A stretch of 64,000 nucleotides of DNA. Origin: Paramacrobiotus metropolitanus (lineage: Eukaryota; Tardigrada; Eutardigrada; Parachela; Macrobiotidae). The stretch is taken from positions 744,001 to 808,000 of the forward strand of contig NW_026570275.1 of NCBI RefSeq assembly GCF_019649055.1. The letters run 5' to 3'. A program made the translations under genes and the position numbers. How positions within the stretch are numbered: position 1 is the stretch's first letter; each line of letters starts with the position of its first letter. The notes below the pieces were generated by a model. That model was not told the DNA's origin. It worked only from the letters and a program-made list of their open reading frames with translations, and made no database searches. Of the stretch, positions 23,206 to 33,598 are shown in pieces.

Positions 23206-24982
23206 GTAATCAGTAACGGTACACTCGTATCATTGACGTCGGCCATCGTCACCGAGCTTGGTGATAGTACAGCTGTTGCTATGACAGCAGTACGGACATT
23301 TTGGTGACCTTTTGCGCTGTGTGTAATATAAACGTTTACACCAAGTAAACACCGAGCAGTGTTATGCAGTAGGTTCTCCAATAAATGAGCACCACCGATA
23401 AGTTGAAATTTTCATAATTTTTTAACCCGTATGACTATAGAGTTAAGCAGAATGCCTTTTGCAGGCCTGTGTATGACGCAATTAGTCCAAAGCCGCAGGC
23501 CGCCAGGGGTAATGTTCCGATTCATCCTGCTGCAGCGAAAGTAGCATTTGCGTATATTGATGAATGCCTTCGTGAGCTAAACGGTCAACAGGCGGCTTCT
23601 TGTAATGCGGGAGGGGAACAGTCTACCTCTCAGCCTGGGACAGCCTGCTACACGAACGGCTAAAGTTAATTAAATGGGATGATGGCAGAGCTCAGTGTAG
23701 CTAGTATGGAAACTCTCTCACAAAGATTCTCGAACGCGGTTGCTAGAAGCCTTGCTGTGTGGTGCGTTGGGAAACTGTAGCCTTAACTGACATTAGATGC
23801 AAGTTTGATGTAGGCGAAAAACCAAATCCTTAGTTGATTACAAACTAACGGGCCAGCGATATTGCAGGTCACTTTAGGTTTTTACGATATGCGTGATCGT
23901 GTGCTTGCACACGTATTGCTTTTGTCTCTGGAATTCTGAAAGCTGCTCGTTGCAATAGTAAATGGCCTTATACAATCGCCCCGGAAACCCAGGTTGCTTT
24001 AAAAATGCCACATCCAAACGTGTTTTCCACGAAACTATTGATAATAAAATGGAACAATCATAAGCGCTTTCTGCGCGCAACCATACTCGGAGCCATACCC
24101 TAAGAGCACTATTTTTCTTCGGTCGCAGTACCAGCGCTGGCGCCATAATTAGCAGATATCTTTTGACTTCATGTGCCAGATAGATGGCGCGAACCAGCGC
24201 AGCGGTTGCTGGCAAGAAGATAAGGTTCACACTGTGTTCAAAGTGAATCAACCGAGCCAAATTTTTACGTAATTCAAAGTCGCATCACCACATTCCTAAA
24301 AGTAGTTCGGCTGCTAGTAATGACCACCCCGTTATGTTTTGCAAGTGTTACCCAGGTTTGTGCATTAGATTTATATCTGTCAGAGTTAATGCTTTCCGTC
24401 TATAATTTCCATTGTATGTAGTTTTGTAAAAGCAGTTATCATTGTAGAGGTTAGGATTGTGCTCCACGTGAAGCACGCCGCAGGGTTTTGTCTGCAAAAG
24501 TGTTGCCAACGGCAAACACATTTACACACGGAAATGAGCGGAAACGACAAATATGTATGCCGTAAGATGAACAGATGTCGCTGCATGAATTCGATGTATT
24601 TTTCGAGAGCTTGAGGAAATTTTCACGAAATCTGCCTTACGTTTCCGGAACATATGTCGCCCAGTAGTAGAAGGCGTCGAGCAAACGCACAAATGCGTTT
24701 AAATGCAAATAAACGAACTCTAGCCTGCTAATATGCCTATCTGAAACTGTAATGAAGGAACACGAAGACCGGCAAATTAAACAACAAAAATTGCTGAACG
24801 AATTTCTCACGGCCGCATGAGTCACTGACATGCTTTGAATGATGATAGGTGATCATTCTGGCGCCCGGCGCACCACCCCTTGGGTACGCACAGGGCGCTG
24901 CTTAATATAGAGGGGGGCGATACTACCCTAGCCACTAGGCCTCACCTCGCCAGTCGGCCCTGGCCCTAAGTCCATATCACTT
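23206..24982. other. no gene; second faint gypsy relic near 24.0-24.26 kb
   Basis: Apart from the repeat partner at 24040-24090 I see no supportable feature. A 128-codon minus-strand frame (23874-24260) overlaps that relic and is probably its antisense. Confidence 0.45.
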
Positions 24983-25064
24983 TGCATACAAAAATTTTTG
25001 CATATAAAAATATATAAAAATTTTTGCATACAAAAATTTTTGCATACAAAAATTTTTACATGCC
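24983..25064. repeat. 16-bp AT-rich tandem repeat
   Basis: Four to five units of GCATACAAAAATTTTT, one with deletions. AAAAATTTTT is self-complementary. It is a simple minisatellite. Confidence 0.8.
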
Positions 25065-25633
25065 ATAGCAACTACTGCACACATGCAGCGCATTTGTCAG
25101 TTGGCAAAAACTTCAGGTCCGCTGCAGATTTTCGAAAAATCAAAAGGTGTCAGTTTGTTTAAGGTTCGCTACTTGATCCGTAATTATAGTACTCGTTTTT
25201 TTTATCGTGAAGTTGTCACAGGCTGTATTTGCCTTTACCATTACGGTAAAATTTGGATGCTGCAGTTTCGCCGTGAGCATTCGGACGATTGATTTATCTC
25301 AGAACTCCATCCCCAGCGTGTCACCCAGCATCGGGAAATTCAGTGCGCTCAAGAGTTTGCAGTTGAACACCAGTTTTGTAAGCCTGGCCTGTATTTAGTC
25401 TGTTCGTAACTGTCTGAAGTACAGTAGGGGCCGCTCGACACGCACTGTAAAAGTGTTCTGTAACTTAGTGTCCTGCAATGGACTGAAAAACCGGATCCAG
25501 TCCGGTCCAAAAAAATTTTACTGCCTCCAAACCCAGTCCAAATCCATTACTACTGTACTTTAATTTTACCAATCCAGTCCAATCCATATGTTTTCGCAAA
25601 AATCCATATCCAGTCCACTCCAGTCCATTTAAA

Positions 25634-25670
25634 ATTTTACTATGGTTCCTAATAGGAACCATAGTAAAAT
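25634..25670. other. 37-nt perfect palindrome inside the hAT-like element
   Basis: ATTTTACTATGGTTCCTA is mirrored as its complement around TAATA-type centre bases. It directly abuts the 39-bp direct repeat that starts at 25671. Confidence 0.85.
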
Positions 25671-25709
25671 CCTATGTTTTATAAATTACGTATTTTGAAC
25701 TTATCACAC
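25671..25709 (+). repeat. 39-bp direct repeat flanking the nested element (partner 27822-27860)
   Basis: CCTATG, one variable base, then TTTATAAATTACG and on to TTATCACAC occurs at 25671-25709 and 27822-27860 with a single difference. The two copies bracket the MULE and its genes. Confidence 0.85.
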
Positions 25710-25966
25710 TGTAATCAATATTTTTAAATTTTTTGATTTTATTTTTCGAAATGGCTACGCGCGAGAGCCTCCCGCGCTATGAGTATTGACTACGCGCGAG
25801 AGTTTTTTTCCCGCACAAAACAAACTACCAAAAAACAGTTTAAATCAGTGTGTTTATCACCACATGGCAGCCAATAGGTCACCTTTTAGTGCACGAATTA
25901 CAAAATCTGACCGTACCGGCATTTTACATTTTCTGATATTTTAAGTATACTCAACTATCAGCCGTT

Positions 25967-26246
25967 ATGGCGTCAGAACTTAAAGTGGGAAATCGTTATG
26001 AATCTTACGCGGAGGTTTTGAGAGCGGTGGAGCATTGGAGCCAGCGAACACACCAAGTGTTTATAAATCCCGGCGGCAATGCGAAAACGTCAAAGACGCA
26101 TCCGCTTCACGACACGTTCCCCTACAGCTCAGTGAAGCTGGTCTGCAAAAAAGCTGGCGCTTACCGCCCACACCGGCGGAATTCCCCTACTTATTTGTAC
26201 ATTCCACGCAATAAAGACATGGAAATTCCAGATCGCAAAAGAACAG
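25967..26246 (+). pseudogene. transposase N-terminal DNA-binding domain (FAR1/ZSWIM/MULE type)
   Basis: The ATG-started frame begins MASELKVGNRYESYAEVLRA and continues with a pattern typical of the N-terminal domain of MULE/ZSWIM-type transposases: aromatic and Val residues, then KLVCKKAGAYRPHRR. That domain binds the element ends. After about residue 70 the frame runs into sequence that does not continue the domain, and a different frame takes over at 26247. The catalytic DDE core expected here (about 300 residues) is missing, so this is the first half of an internally deleted transposase. Confidence 0.5.
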
Positions 26247-26560
26247 TTGAATGTCACGGAGAAGCAAGGTCTGCTGACGGCTTTCCGTGGTTTACTGTAC
26301 GCGCCACAAGAAGGCATGTTCCAAGAACGGGAAGCCATATTTCTGCAGAGTTGCACCGACAGGCTGCGAAGTTACTGCGAAAAGAATGGGGCGAAGGATT
26401 CGGCGATGTGGTGCATGGCAAAGCGGCGTGAGCTGAGAACGTTTGGCAACAACACCACAAATCGAATAGAAAGGTTTTTCCTTACTGTGAAAACAGCGCT
26501 GCGCGGGTCGGGACGATCGATTGCCAAACGTTTTCATCTAACGATATCGGCATGCCGCGG
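26247..26560 (+). pseudogene. transposase C-terminal fragment
   Basis: In the frame starting at 26247, residues RELRTFGNNTTNRIERFF resemble the block near the end of MULE/ZSWIM-like transposases, where an Arg/Gly...T-N-x-x-E pattern precedes the SWIM zinc finger. No SWIM finger is visible. The frame differs from the N-terminal piece by one base, and the next gene starts in a third frame. With the core absent the protein cannot catalyse transposition. Confidence 0.45.
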
Positions 26561-27382
26561 CGGAAGTCGGCCAGGATACCCCACAGTCCGCCGCGTCCAG
26601 GAGAAACGCCCGCTATGTGTGCGGTTCGGATACTTGCTACCCATGTGGAAGGTCAGAATGAAGTCGCATACCGATTCGGTGAAGAATTAGTGGTGCTTCG
26701 AGAGGATATCAACAATCTGAAAACAAGTGGCTCGGATTTGGAGCTGAGACTCCTTAACGCAGGAGTCTATCTGCTGCGCAATGCGTTTCCCCAGAAAGGA
26801 GGGTTAGAACTTGCTGCAGAGTTGGCTCTGTGCCAAGAGAACGACCAGTGCTTCGCAAGGCCACGTTTCCACATGCGGATGCATGGAGGAAGCATTGTGC
26901 AGCCCATGTTTAACGGCGTAAACCACTACGTTTGCGCGCTGTACAACTGTGACATCCCTGGTCTCGCCCGGATCTATTGTTCGACGGGTCAACTGCCCAC
27001 AGACTGGCTGAAACTGCAGTTACACTTCCTGTTTGCCCATCCAGACAGCAAGGGCCAGGTCAGCATCGAGTACATCCCGGTCTATGGACAATCCCCTGGA
27101 GGAAATAACTGCCTAATATATTCGGTTGCCTTTGCGTATGACCTGTTACTGGGCAAGCAGATTCAAAACGCCAACTACGCCCGGGAGGACGAACTGCGCC
27201 ACTGGTTTTTAACCATCATTGAAACCGGCACATTGCCGCCTCCTCCAAGATCGCAGGGCCGTAATCCTCGAACGAAAACCACGGTGAAAGATCATAACTG
27301 CTGCACAGTGACAGCAGCATATACGGTGGAAATACGCCGGCGGTTGCATCTGCCCAGTGGATACAGAACAGTTTCGCTGTGA
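26552..27382 (+). CDS. Ulp1-like (C48) cysteine protease carried by a transposon
   Basis: This 276-codon frame starts with ATG and ends with TGA. Residues about 60-225 match the fold pattern of Ulp1/SENP proteases, which cleave SUMO-like modifiers: NHYVC (His125), a strand leading to YCS where the family has Tyr-Asp-Ser (Cys143 replaces the catalytic Asp), and GQSPGGNNC (Gln180 of the oxyanion hole and Cys187, the nucleophile). FAYDLLLGKQ and HWFLTIIETGTLP then match the C-terminal helices. The last 40 residues are Arg/Thr-rich. It lies between the MULE inverted repeats and is likely element-borne. Loss of the Asp may impair activity. Confidence 0.65.
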   Translation: MPRRKSARIPHSPPRPGETPAMCAVRILATHVEGQNEVAYRFGEELVVLREDINNLKTSGSDLELRLLNAGVYLLRNAFPQKGGLELAAELALCQENDQCFARPRFHMRMHGGSIVQPMFNGVNHYVCALYNCDIPGLARIYCSTGQLPTDWLKLQLHFLFAHPDSKGQVSIEYIPVYGQSPGGNNCLIYSVAFAYDLLLGKQIQNANYAREDELRHWFLTIIETGTLPPPPRSQGRNPRTKTTVKDHNCCTVTAAYTVEIRRRLHLPSGYRTVSL

Positions 27383-28313
27383 AAATTGCTCACATACTGA
27401 ATGATACAGTAACTGTTCTGTTTCTAACTTCACCACCTTAAGAAATGATAAATTTGACGTACCTGGACGTGTCTTCGAAAAATCATACGAAAAAACTGTA
27501 CAATTCCCAGTTTGTCCCATAAATTGGCGGTCGAAAATATTCCGTAAGATATTCTCGCGCGGTTTTTTTTTCTCTTCAACGTTTTGTTCGTAATTTTCTT
27601 GTGCGGGGAAAAACTCTCGCGCGTAGTCAATACTCATAGCGCGAGATACTCTCGCGCGTAGCCAAAACTCATAGCGCGAGAGTATTCTCGCGCGTAGACA
27701 TGACCTTTATTTTTCAGTATGTACAGCAACGAGCACCACTCAGTATAATAATCAAATGAAGAATTTATCCCAGTTAACACGGGAAGGGATTTTTAAATAT
27801 GCTTTTTAAATATGTGAATTTCCTATGGTTTATAAATTACGTATTTTGAACTTATCACACAATAACTTTAAATATGCTCGTCAGCTGCCGGTCAACAATC
27901 AGCGTGTGTACGCAATTGCCTTAAGTTGGCAATACGGATACACATCTGCTTTGCAATACGGATGTACCGTATATCCGTATTGTAAATGTATACACGCATT
28001 TTGCAATACAAAACGGAGTGCAAAGCAAGTGAACGTTGTTTTGCTATGGCATATTTTGATTGTTTCGTGACGAGACACCTTAGATACCAAGAAAAACTCA
28101 ATACTCAGTCCATTTCCACTAAAATCTTAATTAAAATTTATTTTAAATGGAGGATTGGAATGTGGTTCACGCTCCAAATCCATACCAAATCCCAAAGTGC
28201 AACTTCATATCCAATCCAACTCCATTTCAATAACGCTTACTCCGATCCAGTCCGATCCAAACTTTGGATTGGATCGGATTGGATTCGGTTTTCCAGTCCG
28301 ATGCAGGACACTA

Positions 28314-29269
28314 CTGTAACTTACAGAGCTTTTTTGTTTAGCTTGTTTTTTTGTGACTGGGCGCTAAAGTATGGATGTTTTGTATCTTTAAGGAACCTAG
28401 AGGGTTCCTTAAACTTACAGGATATTTTGAACTTCGAATCTGGTGGGGCTGGATTCTATAAACCAAAATCGCGCTTTAAGTTACAGAGCAATTTATCGTG
28501 CGTTTCGAGTGCCCCCCCTAATATTTATATATTTTTACTGATTGAACAGCTTTTCACAACATTCATTCTGCTATTTTTTGCCAGGAAGTTTACCATTGGG
28601 AAACATAGAATTTCTCCTCTTTCTCTTGAGCTATCGCGCAATCGTTCTTGAATAGCATACTAATCATTGGTATGTGCGCCGTATCGGTAGAAAACAACAA
28701 ATAATAGCTTTTTTGACCTGTACTGAAACGTTCAGTTATAGCACGGCCGAAAATAAACTAAATTAGCAATATGTACGTTTTTATTAGGCAGGATCATAAT
28801 TGAAGTAAAAAATTCAGTATTATTATTTAAATCTGCAGAATGTAGCAAGCAGAAATATTCGAAAGTTTTCTTGGCTCTGACAGTTAGCGTCTGGATCTGC
28901 AGGTCGCGCACCGTGCCTTAATTACCAGGTTTTACAGCTCTAAAAGTATGTACGTTATTTCACCGTGTCTGACGCCTTTCTTCTAAAATAACAATATTCA
29001 ACGGAGAGATAAAAAGCTGGTTAAGCTGTAACTTCCTAACTCTGGAAATTGTAGTCCTGTTTCACTGTCTTGCAGTATATCCCACGTCGTTTACAAAGAT
29101 TAAAAAACCTCACACCCACGGACACTCACCAGCGAAGGAGAGAGGTACCAATAAACGCAGTCTACTCTACTCTTGAGGAAATAACTGATAATTTAATACG
29201 AATATTTCCGAAATCTTCCTTCAAAGAATATTTTATTTTTTTCGTAGAATATTTCTGATATCATAGTTT
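28314..29269. other. no gene seen
   Basis: A 221-codon plus-strand frame (27986-28651) straddles the hAT end and is therefore not a conserved gene. Nothing else can be supported. Confidence 0.5.
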
Positions 29270-29820
29270 AGGCTCTGCGGGCACGTGGATGGTTCGCCGT
29301 CCTAGTAGCACGCGGGGCGTTTGGAATTTTTGGAAAAATAGAAAATTATTGCAGTATTAGCTTTAGTTAAAAGTAAAACTCGTGGGCGCGCGAGAGTTCG
29401 CTCTTGTGCAGCACGCTGGTATTGGGTACTTTTTTAGTTTTCTTATTTTTCTGTAGGCTCGTCGTGGGCACGCGGCCTGCAAGCAGGCTGCGTAGCACTT
29501 GTGACGGTAAGCATTAATTTACTTTTTTTTGAAAAATGTTTTGAATTTAATTTCATATCGAATACAGCAGTCCCTCGGGCGCGCGGCAGGTGCGCCAGCT
29601 GCGCCGCACTTGTGGCATTCATTAAAATCGATCCACATTGGTAGAGTAGATCCGACAACTTTTCTATAATATTACTATTAAAATGAACTTTTTTCGAATG
29701 AAGAAATCTAATAAATAATAAACAGAATAAACTTTTTGACTGCAGCATCCGTACACATACACACACACAAAGTACCGACGGGCATGCAGCGAGTGCGCTC
29801 TTTGCATAGCACACCGGGAA
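29270..29820. repeat. GC-rich words repeated at about 80-200 bp spacing in AT-rich DNA
   Basis: Similar GC-rich blocks of about 40 bp recur near 29277, 29382, 29463, 29575 and 29776. Examples are TCGTGGGCGCGCGAGAG, TCGTGGGCACGCGGCCTG and CTCGGGCGCGCGGCAGG, often followed by GCACTTGTG. AT-rich spacers separate them. Several blocks are self-complementary (GGCCTGCAAGCAGGC). It looks like an old higher-order tandem repeat. Confidence 0.55.
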
Positions 29821-30211
29821 AATTATAAAACGTGCTTATTTGAACAGTGGTAAAAATTAAAAAAATACTGAAAATTATTTATTGGGTAAATGTTGTCTGT
29901 TGCGTGATATACCATGATAAATAATAATTTTGTTTTTACAGATTTTGCAGTGCTACCTATTTTAATAGGCACCTGTTTCAAGTATCGGTCTGCGCTAAAA
30001 CACTCGGTATATAAATTTGTAAAATTCTACTAAGTACAACTGGCCAGTTATTTAGTATGCGAAATCCATTTATTTAGATAAGCTTATACTGCAAATGTTT
30101 TAAAATCTTTGGTTTGGAATGTTCTCTATCAAGTCGCGTCATACAGCAGATATATTTTTTGAGTGATTTTGCATAAATGCAAGGCATAGATGAATTTATA
30201 AATGCAATTCA
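29821..30211. other. AT-rich upstream region of the SGNH gene
   Basis: No coding frame is seen. Any first exon or promoter of the gene that follows would lie here or further left. TTTATTTCCTCTATAAG ending at 30234 is a good 3' splice site, so an upstream exon is likely. Confidence 0.45.
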
Positions 30212-31468
30212 ATGATAATTTATTTCCTCTATAAGGACAATCAGTCACTGTTAAACAACACGCACGTTACTTGCAATCAACAATGTCACAACCTCGTCAC
30301 CGAATTTCATTGGCGCTATCGGTTATTTCGCGATCAATTCAACGACCACGAATGCACCGTAACCCCCAAGATCGCTAGGATTCATGTGGCGGGTGATTCG
30401 AATACTCGCAGCACGATGTGCGGAGACCGCCCATACTATAACGGTGATCCGCGCACGAAGGGGTGGCAAGTGGAAGAAGTCAATGCGCTCTCTCTGCTAA
30501 ATGTCAGCATGGGCTGGGAGTTTTTTGTTACTTCCATTACCGGCGCCTGGGCAGTATGTCTCCGCGATTTTCTCATACAAGCAGAACCGCACATTTTTAC
30601 CACAGCAGAAGAAAAGAAGGATATTCTGGTTGTTTCGTGTGGCACAAACGATTTCATGCGGTTGATCAAAAATTCGGAAAACATTGACAAGCCGGAGAAA
30701 ATCACAGAGTTTGCCAAGCAGTGGGAGGGTGTTCAGGATCAGTGGCTGAAAGATGTGGGTGGTCTGGTCGTGCAGGGGCGAACGCGATATCGTGAAATCA
30801 TCGTCATGGGCATGCTTAGTGTAGGAGACAGCGAGCGCAACAAAATTGAAAGCCATTTGATCAACCCACTGATAATGCGTTCCAACCACGAACTGGAGGC
30901 GTTATGTGCTCACTGGAATGTTAAATTTGTGTCCACCGGCTCGCTAAGGTCTTTCCACAATGACGGCATCCATCTGACGCAGGAGGGTGGGAGAGAATTC
31001 GCCAAGTTGATTCGCCGGGCGGTCGAACGTCTGCAGGAGAAGAGTGAGTGCATTAGGGTAGTGTGCAAGGGTTGTCTATACTAAGCAGGTTCAGGCGGGA
31101 TAGAGCGTACACTGTTTCTCTGACCGTTTTCTCTATAGTGACCGGAAGCAAGCAAAACGAGCTGCGAAAGAAACGAAAGAACGACCGCAACGCAAAAAGC
31201 ACGAAGGGTACGTAGGAAGTCAGACAATGCTAGCTAGTCCATCAGTTTACTCGTGGTGGAGTGGGTGGTGTAAATAATTCGGTGGCCTGATGTTTTAGCT
31301 GGGACATACGTAGCCCGAACCGCCCAAAACCCTCCGGGTTCCCGTGTGGGCAAGAAGAACAAGTCACAGAAGGAACGGAAGCGCGCCAAGGCCCGGTTGG
31401 CCAAGAGTGATTATCCTTCTTTGGTTTGTAGTTATCGCCTGCGTATTTCTTCAAGAACTGCTCACTAA
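30212..31468 (+). CDS. SGNH-fold hydrolase, at least three exons
   Basis: Exons 30212-31043, 31139-31207 and 31299-31468 join in frame through GT..AG introns of 95 and 91 bp (donors A|GTGAGT and G|GTACGT). The stop is TAA at 31466. The first ATG (30212) may lie in an intron, because a good acceptor ends at 30234. In exon 1, AGDSNTRS carries the nucleophile Ser63 (block I), CGTNDF the oxyanion Asn146 (block III) and NDGIHLTQEGG the Asp251/His254 pair (block V). All catalytic residues are present, so it should be an esterase/lipase-type enzyme. The last two exons encode a Lys/Arg-rich tail (GKKNKSQKERKRAKARLAKS) that could bind nucleic acid or target the nucleus. It may be a host gene or transposon-derived, since some retroelements and DNA elements encode SGNH domains. 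Confidence 0.7.
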
Positions 31469-31852
31469 TAGTATCAAAATTATTATGAACATGATCATTG
31501 CCTGGAAAAAAGCTTTTTGGGAACTTGCAGGTGCAGCTAGCAGTGTTGGAAGTGGTGCCGCAGGAGTGGCCTCCGGACCAAACGCAGAGCCATTGGGCCA
31601 GTATTCCGCTCCCACTCGAGGGGCCCTGTAGTACGGAGTTGTTGCAGATGTGTGGCTGCTGCTGCTTGTTGTCCTTTCTTTTTTTGTATTGCTTTTTTCC
31701 TGTTTTTCATGAGTTTGTACTGCTGTGGATGTGGCGCTCTGGTGCGTCTGTGGTATGCGTGTGTTTGTGCGATGCTGTTTGCGGAAGGAAGGACGGGGAG
31801 AGTTACCAGAATTGCAGTGTTTTTATTTGCTTTTGTATTGCTGAAGTTGATA

Positions 31853-31858
31853 AATAAA
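31853..31858 (+). promoter_or_regulatory. possible polyadenylation signal AATAAA
   Basis: AATAAA lies about 385 bp after the stop of the SGNH gene. Another, AATAAATACC, follows near 31936. Either could end its mRNA. Confidence 0.3.
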
Positions 31859-32210
31859 CTAATGCTGTGGTGTGCTTGGAAATCATACAAGTTATGGATA
31901 ATGACTGTTCACTCTATTGCAAAATCACCAAAAAATAAATACCATAAATTGGAAAAAATAAACAGTCGCCATAATAATACGCCTACTTTTTTTCTGCGCA
32001 TGCTAAAAAAGCAAATTATAATCATCGCAATAGCAATGCCAAACTGCCATACACATGCCATTAGGAATACTAGCTGTCTGTGAGCGCTTATTTAGTGTTT
32101 ACGCTTACTAATAATGGCTGCCCAGCTTCTGCTTTTTTCGCAGCTATAATTGCCAAAATAATTGACTAACGCACCGCAACATTTGATTAAATACAGATCC
32201 CGACTGAGCC

Positions 32211-33598
32211 ATGCCGCGCGAGGCACCTGAATTTGACTTCAAATGGACGTCAGAAGAGGACCTGCTGCGGTTCCTCGCGCAGCCACCCATCAACGCAGAG
32301 CTACAGGAATATGGCTTTATTATGGTAAAGCTGGTAAACTTTTACAGCAATAAATGTTCAGTTCTCAACTAACCTGCAATTAAGAACGATGACTGTTATA
32401 AAACTGCGCGTCATCCTGCCTGAAGGCGGAGTTGTAGAAGAGATTCTTAGAAATCCGGCGGTATTTCGAACCTGTTCCGGGAGAAAAACAGCATCATTGC
32501 CTACCAGCATGTCGTCACATCAGATGGCTGTATCGAAGTAACAGAGCCGCGAAATTAAAAGCAGGATTGAGCATACGATGCCTACACCGCCTTCTCGAAA
32601 TGTGAGACCTTTGAGGAGTGGTGCGCGATAGCACAATCACACCAGGAAACGATTGATCGGGAAACCAAAGCCGTTCGGTACATGTGGGATGTGAGAGCTT
32701 CTGCGGCGGTGGATCTAACTCATGAACAGGATCGGCCGTTTATCCTTACCGAAGAAGGGCAGAGGCTGTTTCCCCTCCCAATCGCAGCACAAAAGGTCTT
32801 TGCGCAGCATTTCCACAAAGCAGACTCAGGGGAATCGCATCGACGCGCCTTCTACTGTATCAGCACGATGAACATCATGGACCAATACAAAAAGGTATTC
32901 CTTCGGCACGGGCAGTGTTTTTTGTTTTATGTTGTAAATAAACTGGCGATATATCATGACTATACTCTTTTTCTCTAAAACCTAGGGTTACAATATGGCT
33001 GATTTCTCGCGTCCTTCGGAAGTACTCGGAAGATATGCTTACCGGGCCAATGGATGGGAGCAGTACGTATTTTACGTACATTTCCGCAAGAGGATCAGTA
33101 TCAGCCATTCATATCGAAGATGCTGACATGGTGTCCATTAACTATTGCGTTTTCTGTGCCGATCCGAACTTGCTGAAGCTTTGGTTCGGCTGGCCGCCGC
33201 ACGCTCTTCCGCTTTTACGGCAGCTTGGTCTAGAGGAACATCTGAAGCAATATCCCGACAGTAACGCGACACCGGAGGAGTTTGTGAACGCGCGTGACAA
33301 ACAACAGTTCATGGATCCTGCTGCTGTGGAGAAGGCATTCGGTGTGCCGGCGACCTATGCGTTCCAAAAGAAGGCTACATGATTGTCACAGCGCCACGGG
33401 CGCCCCATGAAGTGATTAATCTGGGAGAGTCCGTGCATATTGCCACGAACATCGGCACAGAGAAATGGGCGAAAGACATTTTGCCAACGGCCGAAGTATC
33501 ACCCGAAGATAAGGGAGGCATTGCGCAAGCACTGAAAGACGAAATGATGCTATATGGCATCCATGCCGTCATTATCCCCAACCTTAACGTACGACTTC
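32211..33598 (+). pseudogene. broken multi-exon JmjC-domain (histone-demethylase-like) gene
   Basis: An ATG exon (32211-32324, ending ATG|GTAAAG) is followed by a long block to about 32895 that is coding in one frame but has four stops before 32580. After an intron ending CCTAG (32985), a third block runs to 33598 (AAC|GTACGA). The third block has STYFTYISARG then AIHIEDADMVSINY, matching the strand with the iron-binding His-x-Glu of JmjC enzymes. It later has MIVTAPRAPHEVINLGES, containing the second metal His. A one-base frameshift in an A-run near 33365-33372 separates them. JmjC proteins remove methyl groups using Fe(II) and 2-oxoglutarate. Nonsense codons and the frameshift argue for a pseudogene, although the metal ligands survive. 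Confidence 0.6.

Larger units (their letters stand above)
25753..27698. mobile_element. nested MULE-like element with long GC-rich inverted repeats
   Basis: Positions 25753-25816 and 27601-27663 form inverted repeats of about 64 bp, nearly identical, beginning GGCTACGCGCGAGAG. Each arm is built from units of about 35 bp (CTACGCGCGAGAG...CTCGCGCTATGAGT) that are themselves palindromic, and the right end carries an extra unit to 27698. Between them lie a transposase-type N-terminal domain, a C-terminal transposase piece and a Ulp1-like protease, all on the plus strand. I cannot find a clean target duplication, perhaps because end units were gained or lost. Long TIRs plus these genes suggest the Mutator-like superfamily. 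Confidence 0.65.
25466..28313. mobile_element. hAT-like DNA transposon with 8-bp target duplication
   Basis: The left end reads TAGTGTCCTGCA (25466) and the right end is its inverted complement, TGCAGGACACTA (28302-28313). The terminal inverted repeats remain similar for about 40 bp. Both ends are flanked by the same 8 bases, CTGTAACT (25458-25465 and 28314-28321). An 8-bp duplication with short TIRs is the signature of hAT transposition. Inside both ends are runs of diverged ATCCAGTCC/GGATTGGA words. No hAT transposase is visible; the only genes inside belong to a different, nested element. It was therefore mobilised in trans. Confidence 0.8.

Noticed and set aside
27986-28651. 221-codon plus-strand frame
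   Set aside because: It crosses the right end and target duplication of the hAT-like element, so it cannot be an old gene, and it has no motif.
31344-32083. Overlapping frames of 95-143 codons after the SGNH gene
   Set aside because: They fall in its last exon and presumed 3' untranslated region and show no motif; one is dominated by a hydrophobic Cys/Phe run.
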